A stretch of 64,000 nt of DNA from G963704535 sp963704535 (GTDB lineage Bacteria > Chloroflexota > Chloroflexia > Chloroflexales > Roseiflexaceae): contig OY969916.1 of NCBI GenBank assembly GCA_963704535.1, positions 10,540,001-10,604,000 of the forward strand, written 5' to 3'. The stretch's first letter is position 1. Every line of letters begins with the position of its first letter. The notes under the pieces are model-generated. The model saw only the letters and a program-made list of their open reading frames with translations, had not been told where the DNA came from and ran no database searches. This document shows, one piece after another, positions 33,109 through 41,377 of this stretch. Both the position numbers and the translations under genes were made by a program.

Positions 33109-33114
33109 TATACT
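33109..33114 (+). promoter_or_regulatory. Possible -10 box (TATACT) for the leader/Hint gene unit
   Basis: TATACT about 107 bp before the leader ATG at 33221. No convincing -35; the direct repeat lies where an activator could bind. Tentative. Confidence 0.3.
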
Positions 33115-33220
33115 ATCCTTCCTCATTGCATGACATCGATTTGAAAGCAATGAGACTATTCTATCAGCACGCGGCACTTGCCAAGGCGTAAAGGAGAATC
33201 AATACGCAGAAAGGAGTGCA

Positions 33221-33268
33221 ATGACACGTCAACCAATCAAGTACAACCTGATTGACTGCCGCACATGA
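33221..33268 (+). CDS. 15-codon leader frame copying the start of the next gene
   Basis: AAAGGAGTGCA precedes an ATG at 33221. The frame reads MTRQPIKYNLIDCRT and stops at 33266-33268. The following gene starts MTIQQPIKYDLSDCRAAH, so about 13 of 15 positions correspond. Both have a good ribosome site. It is either the remnant of a tandem duplicate gene or a regulatory leader peptide. The stop arises from ACATGA where the downstream gene has GCTGCTCA. Confidence 0.5.
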   Translation: MTRQPIKYNLIDCRT

Positions 33269-33289
33269 GACTACTATGGAGGAATAGCC

Positions 33290-35692
33290 ATGACCATACA
33301 GCAACCAATCAAGTACGACCTAAGCGATTGCCGCGCTGCTCACAATCGCATCTATGATATCGAGGTTCATGATGGCGAATTGTGGGTCCCGCACGGCCAA
33401 CTCGCCGTCATGCGGGACGCCCTTACCCATGACGGGAACCATATCCACACCATCGATTACCACGGCGCGAACCACGCCCTGCTGATGCGGGGCAAGGTAG
33501 GCGATCCCACGTTCCGAGCCCGTCTCAACCTGACGGAGTGCGGTACAGCCTTCGTCGGCACCATGTCGACGGGCGATGGTGCCCCGCAGGCGGTGCGCGG
33601 CACGGTGTTGGAGCAGGTTTACCATACGCAGCGACACCTCAAAGACGACCCGGACGCGCCATTCCATGCTTGGGAGAGCTTCACCATCAAGTCCGAATGG
33701 GTCGACGGCGAGCTGAAGATCACATACCTGCTCGGCACCGAAGACATCAGCAATCGAGTGCGCGTGACCAAGGTTGATCGCCAGAAGGGCGAAACCACGC
33801 TGGAGATGGTGGCTGAGTTCGAACCGCCTTTTAGAGAGAACGCGTTCAACATCGTCCTGCGATCGGGTAACCACTCCTTCGACGGCACTCTGACCGATGA
33901 TGACGGCAACGAATATATCTGGCGTGGCGGCACTGCGCCGGCCCTGATCGAGGCCCGCGCCGCCGTGTTCCGCGCCGCCCACGCCAGCCGGCCGGCGGCC
34001 CTGGCCATGGCCGCGCCTGCCGCGACCATGACGTTGCAGGACTTGGACAACATTTCGTCGATCCAGGTCTTAATCGATGCCAAAGGCAACAGGGTCACCG
34101 TCGATTACGCCCAGACCACCTGCGGCGGCTATTTCAACAAGTGCCTGGTCAACGCTCTGGACAAGAAGTGGCTCGACGGCATTTACGGCCACGCCTACTA
34201 TCTCCCTGAGGGCGTGCAGAAGGTCTTCGATAGTTCCAACAAGTTCTTCAAGGATTACTCTACCCTTGGAACTGGCCAGATGCTCTACGACACCCTGGGA
34301 ACCAGCCCAACTTACAAGGACCTGATTAATCGCATCGACAACCCGGCCATGAAGACTGCCTGGGAAGACATGGGCAAGAGCCAGACGGTCGGCGTCGCCT
34401 ACCAGGAGGCGAGCAGTGCCCTCTACATCCAGGGATACCGGGATGGTGTCGCGCAGATGCAGCCATACTTGCAGGACAACCCCGAGAAATGGGCCGAGGA
34501 ATACTTCAACTGGCTGTCCGACAGCGCCAATCTGCTCACTTGGCAGATCCAGGTCGCCAGCAAAGAGTTCGACAACGTCAAGACCCGCATGTACGAGTGG
34601 TACGTGAAGCTGCAAGTCCTGGCACCAGACAAGGACTACGGCCAGCGCTTCACGACGATTGCCTATGCGGCGCTGCTGGGCGTGAATTACTCCAAGTCCC
34701 AGTGGTCGGATGATCTGAAGCCCTTCCTTCAAGCGCTGATCGAGAACGCTATCGCCGGCAAGGTCGACCCGTCGGTCATGGACCAGATCCAGCAGCAGGC
34801 GGCCAAGGAGAACCAGGAGCTCCTGGCCACGCTGATCACCACGGCAGACCAGATCGCCCTCCTGGTGGACGGCATCGCCGCAGGCCTCACGGCCTACAGG
34901 CTGAAGGCGAAGCTACAGCAGCTCGCCCTGGATCCCGAGGCGCAGGCGCTGATCGGCCAGCAACTCGCAGGCCCTCAGTACGAAGCTTGGAGTGCGCTCA
35001 GTGCCAAGGGCAAGCTCGGCGGCCTCTTGAGCATGCTGTTCTACGGCGCATCAGCCGCGTACCTGATCTACACCATCTCCGAGGACGCCAAAAAGCCCCA
35101 GACCCCCAAGCAAATCACCACCGAGGTCAACATGGGCATCCTCGCCCTGGCGATACTTGTGAAGGGCATCGAGAAGATGATGTCCTTGGGGGTAGGCCGT
35201 TTCCTTGAGAACTTCTCCGCAGGCGGCCAGGGCGGCGCCTTCCGCACCTTCGCGGGCGACCTCGCTACTTGGTTCAAACCAGGTGGAAAAATCATCCCAC
35301 AAGGTAAGGTTGGTAAGGCCTTCGTGTCCATCTTCGGCGAGAACTCGGCGGAGTTCATGGCCCGGCGCATTGGTCCCGCCCTGGCCGTGGCCGGCTTGGT
35401 GCTGTCGGCCTTCATGCTCTACGATTCGATCAAGTCGGGGATCGTGAGGAATATCGTTTTCGAGGCGCTGAACACCTTCTTCGCTCTTGCGAGTGTCGTC
35501 TTAATCGGCCTCGAACTGTTGAGTGTCGGCTGGGCAGGGCCGGTTGGCCTCGCCGTCGCGGTAGTAGGCGTCATCGTCATCCTGATCCAGTTCATCTGGA
35601 ACCTGATTGATCCGTCGCCGCCGCCGCCTGATCCGATCACTGAGTTCGTGAACGGTCCCATGGTGGCCCAGCGCTTCGCCAGGGCGACCTGA
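33290..35692 (+). CDS. 800-residue protein of unknown function with C-terminal membrane helices
   Basis: Not recognised. Start ATG 33290 follows TGGAGGAATAGCC. Residues 1-235 look strand-rich (TECGTAFVGTMSTGDG, WVDGELKITYLLGTED, FDGTLTDDDGNEYIWRGG). Residues 240-560 are mainly helical, with many Trp/Tyr (WEDMGKSQTVGVAYQEAS, MYEWYVKLQVLAPDKDYG). Residues about 580-605, 617-632, 697-718 and 725-775 are hydrophobic and could span a membrane; a Pro-rich PSPPPPDP follows. There is no signal peptide. The helix-then-membrane layout could suit a membrane-inserting effector, but nothing proves that. It is paired with the Hint-domain gene 80 bp downstream. Confidence 0.6.
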   Translation: MTIQQPIKYDLSDCRAAHNRIYDIEVHDGELWVPHGQLAVMRDALTHDGNHIHTIDYHGANHALLMRGKVGDPTFRARLNLTECGTAFVGTMSTGDGAPQAVRGTVLEQVYHTQRHLKDDPDAPFHAWESFTIKSEWVDGELKITYLLGTEDISNRVRVTKVDRQKGETTLEMVAEFEPPFRENAFNIVLRSGNHSFDGTLTDDDGNEYIWRGGTAPALIEARAAVFRAAHASRPAALAMAAPAATMTLQDLDNISSIQVLIDAKGNRVTVDYAQTTCGGYFNKCLVNALDKKWLDGIYGHAYYLPEGVQKVFDSSNKFFKDYSTLGTGQMLYDTLGTSPTYKDLINRIDNPAMKTAWEDMGKSQTVGVAYQEASSALYIQGYRDGVAQMQPYLQDNPEKWAEEYFNWLSDSANLLTWQIQVASKEFDNVKTRMYEWYVKLQVLAPDKDYGQRFTTIAYAALLGVNYSKSQWSDDLKPFLQALIENAIAGKVDPSVMDQIQQQAAKENQELLATLITTADQIALLVDGIAAGLTAYRLKAKLQQLALDPEAQALIGQQLAGPQYEAWSALSAKGKLGGLLSMLFYGASAAYLIYTISEDAKKPQTPKQITTEVNMGILALAILVKGIEKMMSLGVGRFLENFSAGGQGGAFRTFAGDLATWFKPGGKIIPQGKVGKAFVSIFGENSAEFMARRIGPALAVAGLVLSAFMLYDSIKSGIVRNIVFEALNTFFALASVVLIGLELLSVGWAGPVGLAVAVVGVIVILIQFIWNLIDPSPPPPDPITEFVNGPMVAQRFARAT

Positions 35693-35699
35693 TAATCAT

Positions 35700-35729
35700 G
35701 GCCGAGCCGGTCAAGCGACCGGCTCGGCC
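35700..35729. terminator. Hairpin between the two genes of the Hint unit
   Basis: GGCCGAGCCGGTC-AAGC-GACCGGCTCGGCC, a perfect 13-bp stem, directly after the stop of the 800-residue protein. No T-run follows, so it may slow rather than end transcription or protect the upstream message. Confidence 0.6.
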
Positions 35730-35772
35730 TCATCCGATTCCATAGAAAACATCAAGCAGGGAGGTCCACATC

Positions 35773-38061
35773 ATGTTACTCGCCATATCACGCCCGGCAA
35801 TCGCTATCGTAGGGGTTGGTGACCCGGTCATCGAAGCCCTCGTCAATCTGTTGCCTGACTACAGCGCTGGCGGGCGGCTGCATGATCTCTATGTCAACAA
35901 GGTGCAGAGCGCGCTGCCAGGTAATTATTCGCAGCTCTTTGGCACCGGCCCATCCTTCCGTAGCGTCTTCTTTCCCGGCTGGCAGCCCGACCCGCTACTG
36001 TCCCTGGCGGGCGGCACGGGCCTGAATGACGCCTGGTGGAGCGCCTTTTCAGTTGCGGTCCTGTGCCAAGCTATCGCGGAAATGGGCAGCGACATCCGTG
36101 GGCAGATGCTGATAGACAAGATCAATGCCGATGTCTCGTCCTTTAACGTCACGTTGCGCGGACAATCATCCCGGGCCTATGCGACGGTTCTGGCGGCAAC
36201 CTATAATCCGCTGATCTCCCTGCTACAACAGGTGAACCGAGCTACCGCCAAGCAGCAGTTTCACGACGCGTTGCTGAACAATGTGCTCAACCGGCAGCTC
36301 TGGTACCAAGCGGGCGTGTGGACCAGTCCTGATTGGGAGATGTTCAACCAATATGCCAAATATATCATCCTGGGTGCTTCGGACGCCGATGTAGACGTCC
36401 TGATTGGCGAGCTCATAGCCGCGGGACTTCCGGTTCCGCCTCAGGTGAATCAAGGGGCATGGCGCTCCTATTCACAGGAGTTGCGGGACAAGCCGAATGT
36501 GGATGTAAACGACATCCGTAACGCGTGCTCGGGCCCCGTCAGAGCGACGACATTTATACCGACTGGCGGCTATCCCGCCCAGATGCCCAACGGCCATTGT
36601 TACGAGTTCACCGCCAACAGCCAGCCCGGCAGCCCTTACCGCCGAGCGCCGGGTGGCTGCTGCTTCACCGGCGACACCCAAGTGCTGGACGGGGCCGGCA
36701 ACACGGTGCCCCTGCGGCAAATCAAGCCGGGGGATACCGTCTTGACCCGCGATGGCACGGCCACCGTGGCCTACGTGGCCCAGCCCTTGCGTGGGGATCG
36801 CAGCCTCTACCGTCTCACAGGTGGTGGACCCGTGTTCACGGCCACCCACCCCTTTCTGAATGGCGCCCCGGCGAACCCGCTCACATCGCCCCCAAGGGTG
36901 TTGGCGCTTGAGCCGCGCAGTCTGGCTTGGGCGGTGCCCACCCTAAGCGAGGACGGCATCGGCACATTAGAGATCGGTAGTACGCTGCTGTCGCGCGTCG
37001 CCGGCGTCGGCAAGCCAACTGTGACTGTGACCGTGACCGGAGTGGAGGAGGTGCCACCTCGCAGTGACGATACCTATCTGTATGATGTAAAACTCGTCAC
37101 TCGTTCTGGCACCCGGCAGGATTTCTGGGCTGGCCAGGGCGACAGATTCTATCTGGTCTCCCCTGAGTATCCGATCCTGGATCAGGCGGGTGCAGCCGCG
37201 ACGACAGTGGTCGCCATTATGGAAGGACTATTCAAGGCCGGCGGGCCGGACAAATCGGGCTGGCCATTTTGGATCATCGACGTAGTCAATCAGTTCGGCG
37301 CTGGTGTCTTCCTCGGCGCCTTGATGCAGGCGCTCGCCTCCACGCCCTCCTTCGGCGCCCCGATGCCGCCGGATTCCCTCTACGACCGCATTGACCGGCT
37401 CTATCGCGGCCTCGACACGGCCACAGCGGAGACGGCGGCCGTAGTGGCGAGCCTGTTCGACGGGCTGATGTCTGCTGTCGGCCAGCGGTTGGCCTCCGTC
37501 GTGGCCCTCGGCTGGCGAAGGTCCATGTTGCTGGGGGGCGATGTCCTGGCGGTCACGGTCTTCGACATAGCCCTTACGCCGACCAACCCCATTCCAGCCG
37601 ACACGCTGGTCCAGCTCGACGTGACGGTGAAGGGGCGGACCCTGTCGGATGGCACCTACATGTGGGATCGGCGGGGCCGGGGCAATACCCGTTTCCACCA
37701 CTATTTCGACCAGCTTGTCCATCTGGACATGGCGGGAGAAGACACGCCCGACGGGCTATCCTTCGCCGTCAGTATCCACGGCGCCCCCATTCCCACCTTA
37801 TTCGCGGAGGTGCCGGGGGTGGTGGGCGAGTCCACCCACCGGCTCCAGTCGGCAGTGCTGCGAGATTCGGCTGGCGTGATGGTCGGCGCTATTCGCTTCG
37901 ACACGCGGCGGCTGGGCCGGGACGCCGCGTCCCAAGAGCTAGCCCACAGCGGTCTGTGGACCGAGGACGCGGCCAACGCCTACGCCAACGCCCTGGGTGC
38001 CGCTATGGTGGAACCGATCCTGTGGAAGCTGCGGGAGCTGGCTCCCACCCGAAAGCCTTGA
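35773..38061 (+). CDS. 762-residue protein with internal Hint (intein/hedgehog-type) domain
   Basis: Start ATG 35773 after AGGGAGGTCCACATC. Residues 1-290 are a helical region with no recognised family. Residues 296-462 form a Hint domain. It begins CCFTGDTQVLDGAGNTVPLR and IKPGDTVLTRDG, has the block-B motif FTATHPF (His near 359), and ends with LYDVKLVTRSG and FYLVSPEYP. The usual terminal His-Asn is not seen, so if it self-processes it would more likely cleave before Cys297, hedgehog-style, than splice. Residues 470-762 include a helix-rich part (YDRIDRLYRGLDTATAE) and a strand-rich part (GDVLAVTVFDIALTPTN). No signal peptide. Function unknown. Confidence 0.7.
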   Translation: MLLAISRPAIAIVGVGDPVIEALVNLLPDYSAGGRLHDLYVNKVQSALPGNYSQLFGTGPSFRSVFFPGWQPDPLLSLAGGTGLNDAWWSAFSVAVLCQAIAEMGSDIRGQMLIDKINADVSSFNVTLRGQSSRAYATVLAATYNPLISLLQQVNRATAKQQFHDALLNNVLNRQLWYQAGVWTSPDWEMFNQYAKYIILGASDADVDVLIGELIAAGLPVPPQVNQGAWRSYSQELRDKPNVDVNDIRNACSGPVRATTFIPTGGYPAQMPNGHCYEFTANSQPGSPYRRAPGGCCFTGDTQVLDGAGNTVPLRQIKPGDTVLTRDGTATVAYVAQPLRGDRSLYRLTGGGPVFTATHPFLNGAPANPLTSPPRVLALEPRSLAWAVPTLSEDGIGTLEIGSTLLSRVAGVGKPTVTVTVTGVEEVPPRSDDTYLYDVKLVTRSGTRQDFWAGQGDRFYLVSPEYPILDQAGAAATTVVAIMEGLFKAGGPDKSGWPFWIIDVVNQFGAGVFLGALMQALASTPSFGAPMPPDSLYDRIDRLYRGLDTATAETAAVVASLFDGLMSAVGQRLASVVALGWRRSMLLGGDVLAVTVFDIALTPTNPIPADTLVQLDVTVKGRTLSDGTYMWDRRGRGNTRFHHYFDQLVHLDMAGEDTPDGLSFAVSIHGAPIPTLFAEVPGVVGESTHRLQSAVLRDSAGVMVGAIRFDTRRLGRDAASQELAHSGLWTEDAANAYANALGAAMVEPILWKLRELAPTRKP

Positions 38062-38084
38062 GCGTACGAGTGGTCTACCACAGT

Positions 38085-38152
38085 CGTTTTGCGGGGTGGT
38101 TTGGAGGGGTGGCCCGCTCTCCAAGCCTCCTGCACACCGCAAAACCACTGCT
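38085..38152. repeat. GGGGTGGTTTGGAGGGG hairpin repeat
   Basis: GTTTTGCGGGGTGGTTTGGAGGGG-TGGCCCG-CTCTCCAAGCCTCCTGCACACCGCAAAAC forms a long hairpin of the G-run family 24 bp after the Hint gene. The 303-bp gap (38062-38364) also holds a promoter and a 16-codon frame. Confidence 0.75.
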
Positions 38153-38198
38153 GTGACGAGCTGCCTCAAGTTATCCTCCTGTCTCAAGCTGCGCCGTG

Positions 38199-38207
38199 TG
38201 GTATACT
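38199..38207 (+). promoter_or_regulatory. Extended -10 promoter TGGTATACT
   Basis: TG-G-TATACT 48 bp before the 16-codon frame and about 160 bp before the molybdoenzyme gene. Confidence 0.5.
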
Positions 38208-38254
38208 GCCGCGCAGCTACTGCTGTAAAATATGGCCTTTTAGGAGGAGCCACC

Positions 38255-38305
38255 ATGGGGCATAAGAACATGCCGAACCCTCGCATGATTTCCCTCCAGG
38301 GATAG
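38255..38305 (+). CDS. 16-residue small open frame with strong ribosome site
   Basis: TAGGAGGAGCCACC precedes ATG 38255. The frame reads MGHKNMPNPRMISLQG and stops at 38303-38305, 59 bp before the molybdoenzyme start. The excellent ribosome site and the upstream promoter make translation plausible. It could be a leader peptide or a small protein; no homology is recognised. Confidence 0.35.
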   Translation: MGHKNMPNPRMISLQG

Positions 38306-38364
38306 GCAAGCCGGCCACGCGGGCATTCATCGAACAAGCAACCGCAATCACAAGGACGTGAACA

Positions 38365-39477
38365 ATGCACAACCACCCCACCCATCCAGGCGCGCGGCGC
38401 GGCGCGCCGGGCAGCGGCCTCTTGACGCCGCCTGAGGAGCAGGCTCCGCTGATCGTCGTCAGGGAGGAGCCATTCAACGCCGAGGCGCCGATCGACGCGC
38501 TACGCGCGAACCCCACGCCGACCCCCAACTTCTATGTTCGCAGTAACTTCGCGATCCCCACGCTCGCGGCCGAGCGCTGGCGGCTGCGGGTCGAGGGCGC
38601 GGTCGAGCGCCCCTTCGACCTTTCCCTGGATGACCTGCTGGCGCTGCCGGCGCGTGAGCTGGTCGTGACGCTGGAGTGCGCCGGCAACAGCCGGCTTGGG
38701 CTGGCGCCGCTGCCGCAGGGCGAGCCGTGGGGCTCGGGCGCCGTCAGCACCGGCAGGTGGCGCGGCGCGGCCCTGCGCGACGTGCTCGGGCGGGCAGGGC
38801 TACACGGCGACGTCATCGAGATCCTGTTCGAGGGCGCCGACCGCGGCGAGCGCGAGGACGCCGACGGGCCGCTGGCCTTCGCGCGCTCGCTGCCGCTCGA
38901 CAAAGCGCTCGACCCCGACACATTGCTGGCCTACGAGCTCAACGGTGAGCCGCTGCCGCGTGAGCACGGCGGGCCGGCGCGGCTGATCGTCCCCGGCTGG
39001 TACGGCATGGCCTCGGTCAAGTGGCCGCTGCGGATGGTCGCGCTGGAGCAGCCATTTAAGGGTTACTTCCAGGCCAAGCGCTATGTGCTGGACCGGCCGG
39101 GGAATCCGGAGCATGAGCCGCTCCGGGCGATGCGGGTGAAGTCGACGATCACTTGCCCGGCGGCCGGCGCGGTCCTGGCGCCGGGGCGCCACCTGGTTTC
39201 GGGTGTCGCCTGGTCGGGCGCGGGGGCGATCACCAGGGTCGAGATCAGCACTGAGGGTGCGGGTGTGTGGCGACCGGCCCGGCTGCTCGGCGAGCCGACC
39301 TGCTACGGGTGGCGGCAGTGGGAATTCGAGTGGGAGGTCGCATGCCGCGGTCGGCACGCGCTGCGCGCCCGCGCGACCGACGAGCGCGGCAATATCCAGC
39401 CGGACGCGGCCGAATGGAACCGGCTCGGCTACGCGAACAATGCGGTCCAGGTCGTCGTAGTCGAGGTTCGAGTGTAG
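38365..39477 (+). CDS. Sulfite-oxidase-family molybdopterin enzyme
   Basis: 370 residues; start ATG 38365 after AAGGACGTGAACA. The molybdopterin-binding domain (PF00174) covers about residues 40-235: NFYVRSNF, DDLLALP, the Mo-ligand Cys105 in LECAGNSR, GRWRGAALRDVL, LAYELNGEPLPREHGGPARL and GWYGMASVKWP. The dimerisation domain (PF03404) covers about 255-368 (SGVAWSGAGAITRVEIST, WRQWEFEWEVACRGRHALRARATDERGN). There is no heme b5 domain and no Tat signal, so it is probably cytoplasmic. Reaction is likely sulfite or another oxo-transfer oxidation; the partner electron carrier is not in view. Confidence 0.85.
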   Translation: MHNHPTHPGARRGAPGSGLLTPPEEQAPLIVVREEPFNAEAPIDALRANPTPTPNFYVRSNFAIPTLAAERWRLRVEGAVERPFDLSLDDLLALPARELVVTLECAGNSRLGLAPLPQGEPWGSGAVSTGRWRGAALRDVLGRAGLHGDVIEILFEGADRGEREDADGPLAFARSLPLDKALDPDTLLAYELNGEPLPREHGGPARLIVPGWYGMASVKWPLRMVALEQPFKGYFQAKRYVLDRPGNPEHEPLRAMRVKSTITCPAAGAVLAPGRHLVSGVAWSGAGAITRVEISTEGAGVWRPARLLGEPTCYGWRQWEFEWEVACRGRHALRARATDERGNIQPDAAEWNRLGYANNAVQVVVVEVRV

Positions 39478-39478
39478 A

Positions 39479-39534
39479 GGTTGTCTGAAAAAGGGAGTTT
39501 GAGGGGCAGCCCCTCAAACTCCCTTTCCACCACC
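39479..39534. repeat. G-run/C-run hairpin repeat
   Basis: GTTGTCTGAAAAAGGGAGTTTGAGGGG-CAG-CCCCTCAAACTCCCTTTCCACCACC, a near-perfect hairpin straight after the molybdoenzyme stop. Confidence 0.85.
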
Positions 39535-39536
39535 TA

Positions 39537-39605
39537 ATGCGTGATGCGTGAAACGTGAAACGTGATGCGTGAATGGTCCTCACGCATCACGTTTCACGTT
39601 TCATG
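39537..39605. repeat. Stuttered-word palindrome (GCGTGATGCGTGAAACGTGA words)
   Basis: ATGCGTGATGCGTGAAACGTG...GGTCCT...CACGCATCACGTTTCACGTTTC. Lies between the convergent molybdoenzyme and FHA genes; same word as 55020-55268. Confidence 0.85.
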
Positions 39606-39638
39606 TTTTCAGTCGGATGCCACACGCTTGGTGGAGCA

Positions 39639-41258
39639 TCACTCGCGGAAGGTGAGCGCCACCCGGCCAAACTGGATCTTCGCGCCGTTGGTGATCGGCA
39701 CTGGCGTGCTGGGATTGATCTTGTTGCCGTTCACCCGCGTGTAATTGGTGCTGTTGAGATCGATGATCACCCACTGGCCGTCGGCCCGGCTGATGCGGGC
39801 GTGCTGGCGGCTGACTCCGCCAGTCTCGCCACCGTGGGCGGTCAGGTCGATCTCTGGGAAGATGCCGCTGATCGGATCTTCACGGCCCACGATGATCTCG
39901 CGTTTGTCGAGCGGAAACGCCAGCTCTTTGCCGGTCTCATCGACCACCAGGCGCGGGGCGGGCGCTGGCGGCGGGGGCGGCGCAACCGGCTGTGGCGGTG
40001 CCAGCTCGGTCGGCGCATCGGCGGGCGCGGCCTGGTAGACCGGCGGCGCGACAACCGGCGGGGGTGACTGGACTGGCTGGGCTGTAGGAGCTTGAGCGAC
40101 CGCTGGCGGCTCAACCGGCGCGCTCACCGGGGCGGCGGGGGCTTCGGGCGGCGCGGCCACCGCGCTCGGGGCGGCAGCGCCTGTGCCAAGCGCGGCCAGT
40201 TCGGCCTCGGCGCGCGCCTTGGCATCGCGGGCCTCGGTCAGCCCCTGGCGCACCGCCGGCGGGGCCGCTGCCCCGAACATCGTCTCCATCTGCTCTAGCT
40301 GCGCGATGATCTGCTGCTGCCGCGCGATCTCTTCCTCCAGCCGCGCGACCTCAGCCGGATCGACCGGCGGTGGCGGCGGCTGCAACGCGGCCAGTTCGGC
40401 CTCGGTGCGCGCCTTGGCATCGCGGGCCTCAGTCAAGCCCTGGCGTACCGCCGGCGGGGTCGCCGCCCCGAACATCGCCTCCATCTGCTCTAGCTGCACG
40501 ATGATCTGCTGCTGCCGCGCGATCTCTTCCTCCAGCCGCAGCCGCTCGGCCTCGTACGCTGATTGGGCGGCCGATGGATCGAGCGCCAACTGCTCCTGGG
40601 TGGGCGCCTTGTCCGGCGAGGGCACCTCGTCTAGCGCGGGCACCTCGTCTGGCGCGGGCGGCACCGCGACGGGCCGCTCCTGGGTGGGCGCCTGCGCGTC
40701 CGCCGCTGCGTCGGCTGGGGGCTCCTGAGTGGGCGCCTGCGCGTCCGCCCCGGTCGGCACCGGCTGCACCGCATTTAGCTCGCGCAACAGGTCCGCGTCG
40801 GCGGTAACGGTCGGCGCCTCAGCGAGCCCGCCACCGGCGGCGACCGTCGGCGCCTCGGTGATGGACGGGCTGCTCGCCTGGGCCGGCGCCAGCGACGAGC
40901 CGCAGTTGTCGCAGAATCGATCGCCGGGCAAGTTCTGGTGGCCGCAGGCCTGGCAGATCGACGACTGATCCGCAGCGGGCGCGCCGCTCTCCGGCGGTGG
41001 TGAGTACATCGTCGGCGCGTCATAGGCGGCGGCCACCGGGGCCACGCCGCTCAACGACGAGCCGCACTCATCGCAGAACGCCTCGCCGGGCACCACCGTG
41101 GCCCCACACGAGGGACAGGTCGGTCCCACCGCCACCGGCTGCTGGACCACGGCGACCTGCGCCTGCGCGAACCCGCCACTCGGCTCCAGGCGCGAGCCGC
41201 ACTGGTCGCAGAAGCGATTCGCCGGGTCGTTCTCCGTCCCACAGGTTGAACATTTCAT
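39639..41258 (-). CDS. Triple zinc-ribbon, coiled-coil, FHA-domain protein
   Basis: 539 residues; ATG 41258 follows AGGAGAG. Three zinc ribbons: CSTCGTENDPANRFCDQCG (3-21), CPSCGATVVPGEAFCDECG (48-66) and CQACGHQNLPGDRFCDNCG (about 101-119). Next comes an Ala/Pro/Gln-rich region with APTQE repeats. Two almost identical ~66-residue coiled-coil copies follow (RLEEEIARQQQIIVQLEQME... and RLEEEIARQQQIIAQLEQME...), then a Pro/Ala linker. The C-terminal FHA domain (about 440-539) contains IIVGRE, VSRQHARISR and DLNSTNYTRVNGN, and binds phosphothreonine. A scaffold that reads out the kinase encoded three genes upstream is likely. Confidence 0.85.
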   Translation of the reverse strand: MKCSTCGTENDPANRFCDQCGSRLEPSGGFAQAQVAVVQQPVAVGPTCPSCGATVVPGEAFCDECGSSLSGVAPVAAAYDAPTMYSPPPESGAPAADQSSICQACGHQNLPGDRFCDNCGSSLAPAQASSPSITEAPTVAAGGGLAEAPTVTADADLLRELNAVQPVPTGADAQAPTQEPPADAAADAQAPTQERPVAVPPAPDEVPALDEVPSPDKAPTQEQLALDPSAAQSAYEAERLRLEEEIARQQQIIVQLEQMEAMFGAATPPAVRQGLTEARDAKARTEAELAALQPPPPPVDPAEVARLEEEIARQQQIIAQLEQMETMFGAAAPPAVRQGLTEARDAKARAEAELAALGTGAAAPSAVAAPPEAPAAPVSAPVEPPAVAQAPTAQPVQSPPPVVAPPVYQAAPADAPTELAPPQPVAPPPPPAPAPRLVVDETGKELAFPLDKREIIVGREDPISGIFPEIDLTAHGGETGGVSRQHARISRADGQWVIIDLNSTNYTRVNGNKINPSTPVPITNGAKIQFGRVALTFRE

Positions 41259-41281
41259 CGCACACTCTCCTATACCAATGC

Positions 41282-41377
41282 GGAGTTATGAGTTATGAGT
41301 GTACAGTTATGAGTTACAAAAGGTACTGTGATACTAGAGTTCCTACAACTCATAACTCATAACTTTTAACTCTTAAC
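41282..41377. repeat. Stuttered-word palindrome of GAGTTAT/ATAACTC words
   Basis: GAGTTATGAGTTATGAG...GTTATGAGTTACAAAAGG on the left and CAACTCATAACTCATAAC...TTAACTCTTAAC on the right. It is the whole gap between the vWA and FHA genes. Confidence 0.85.
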
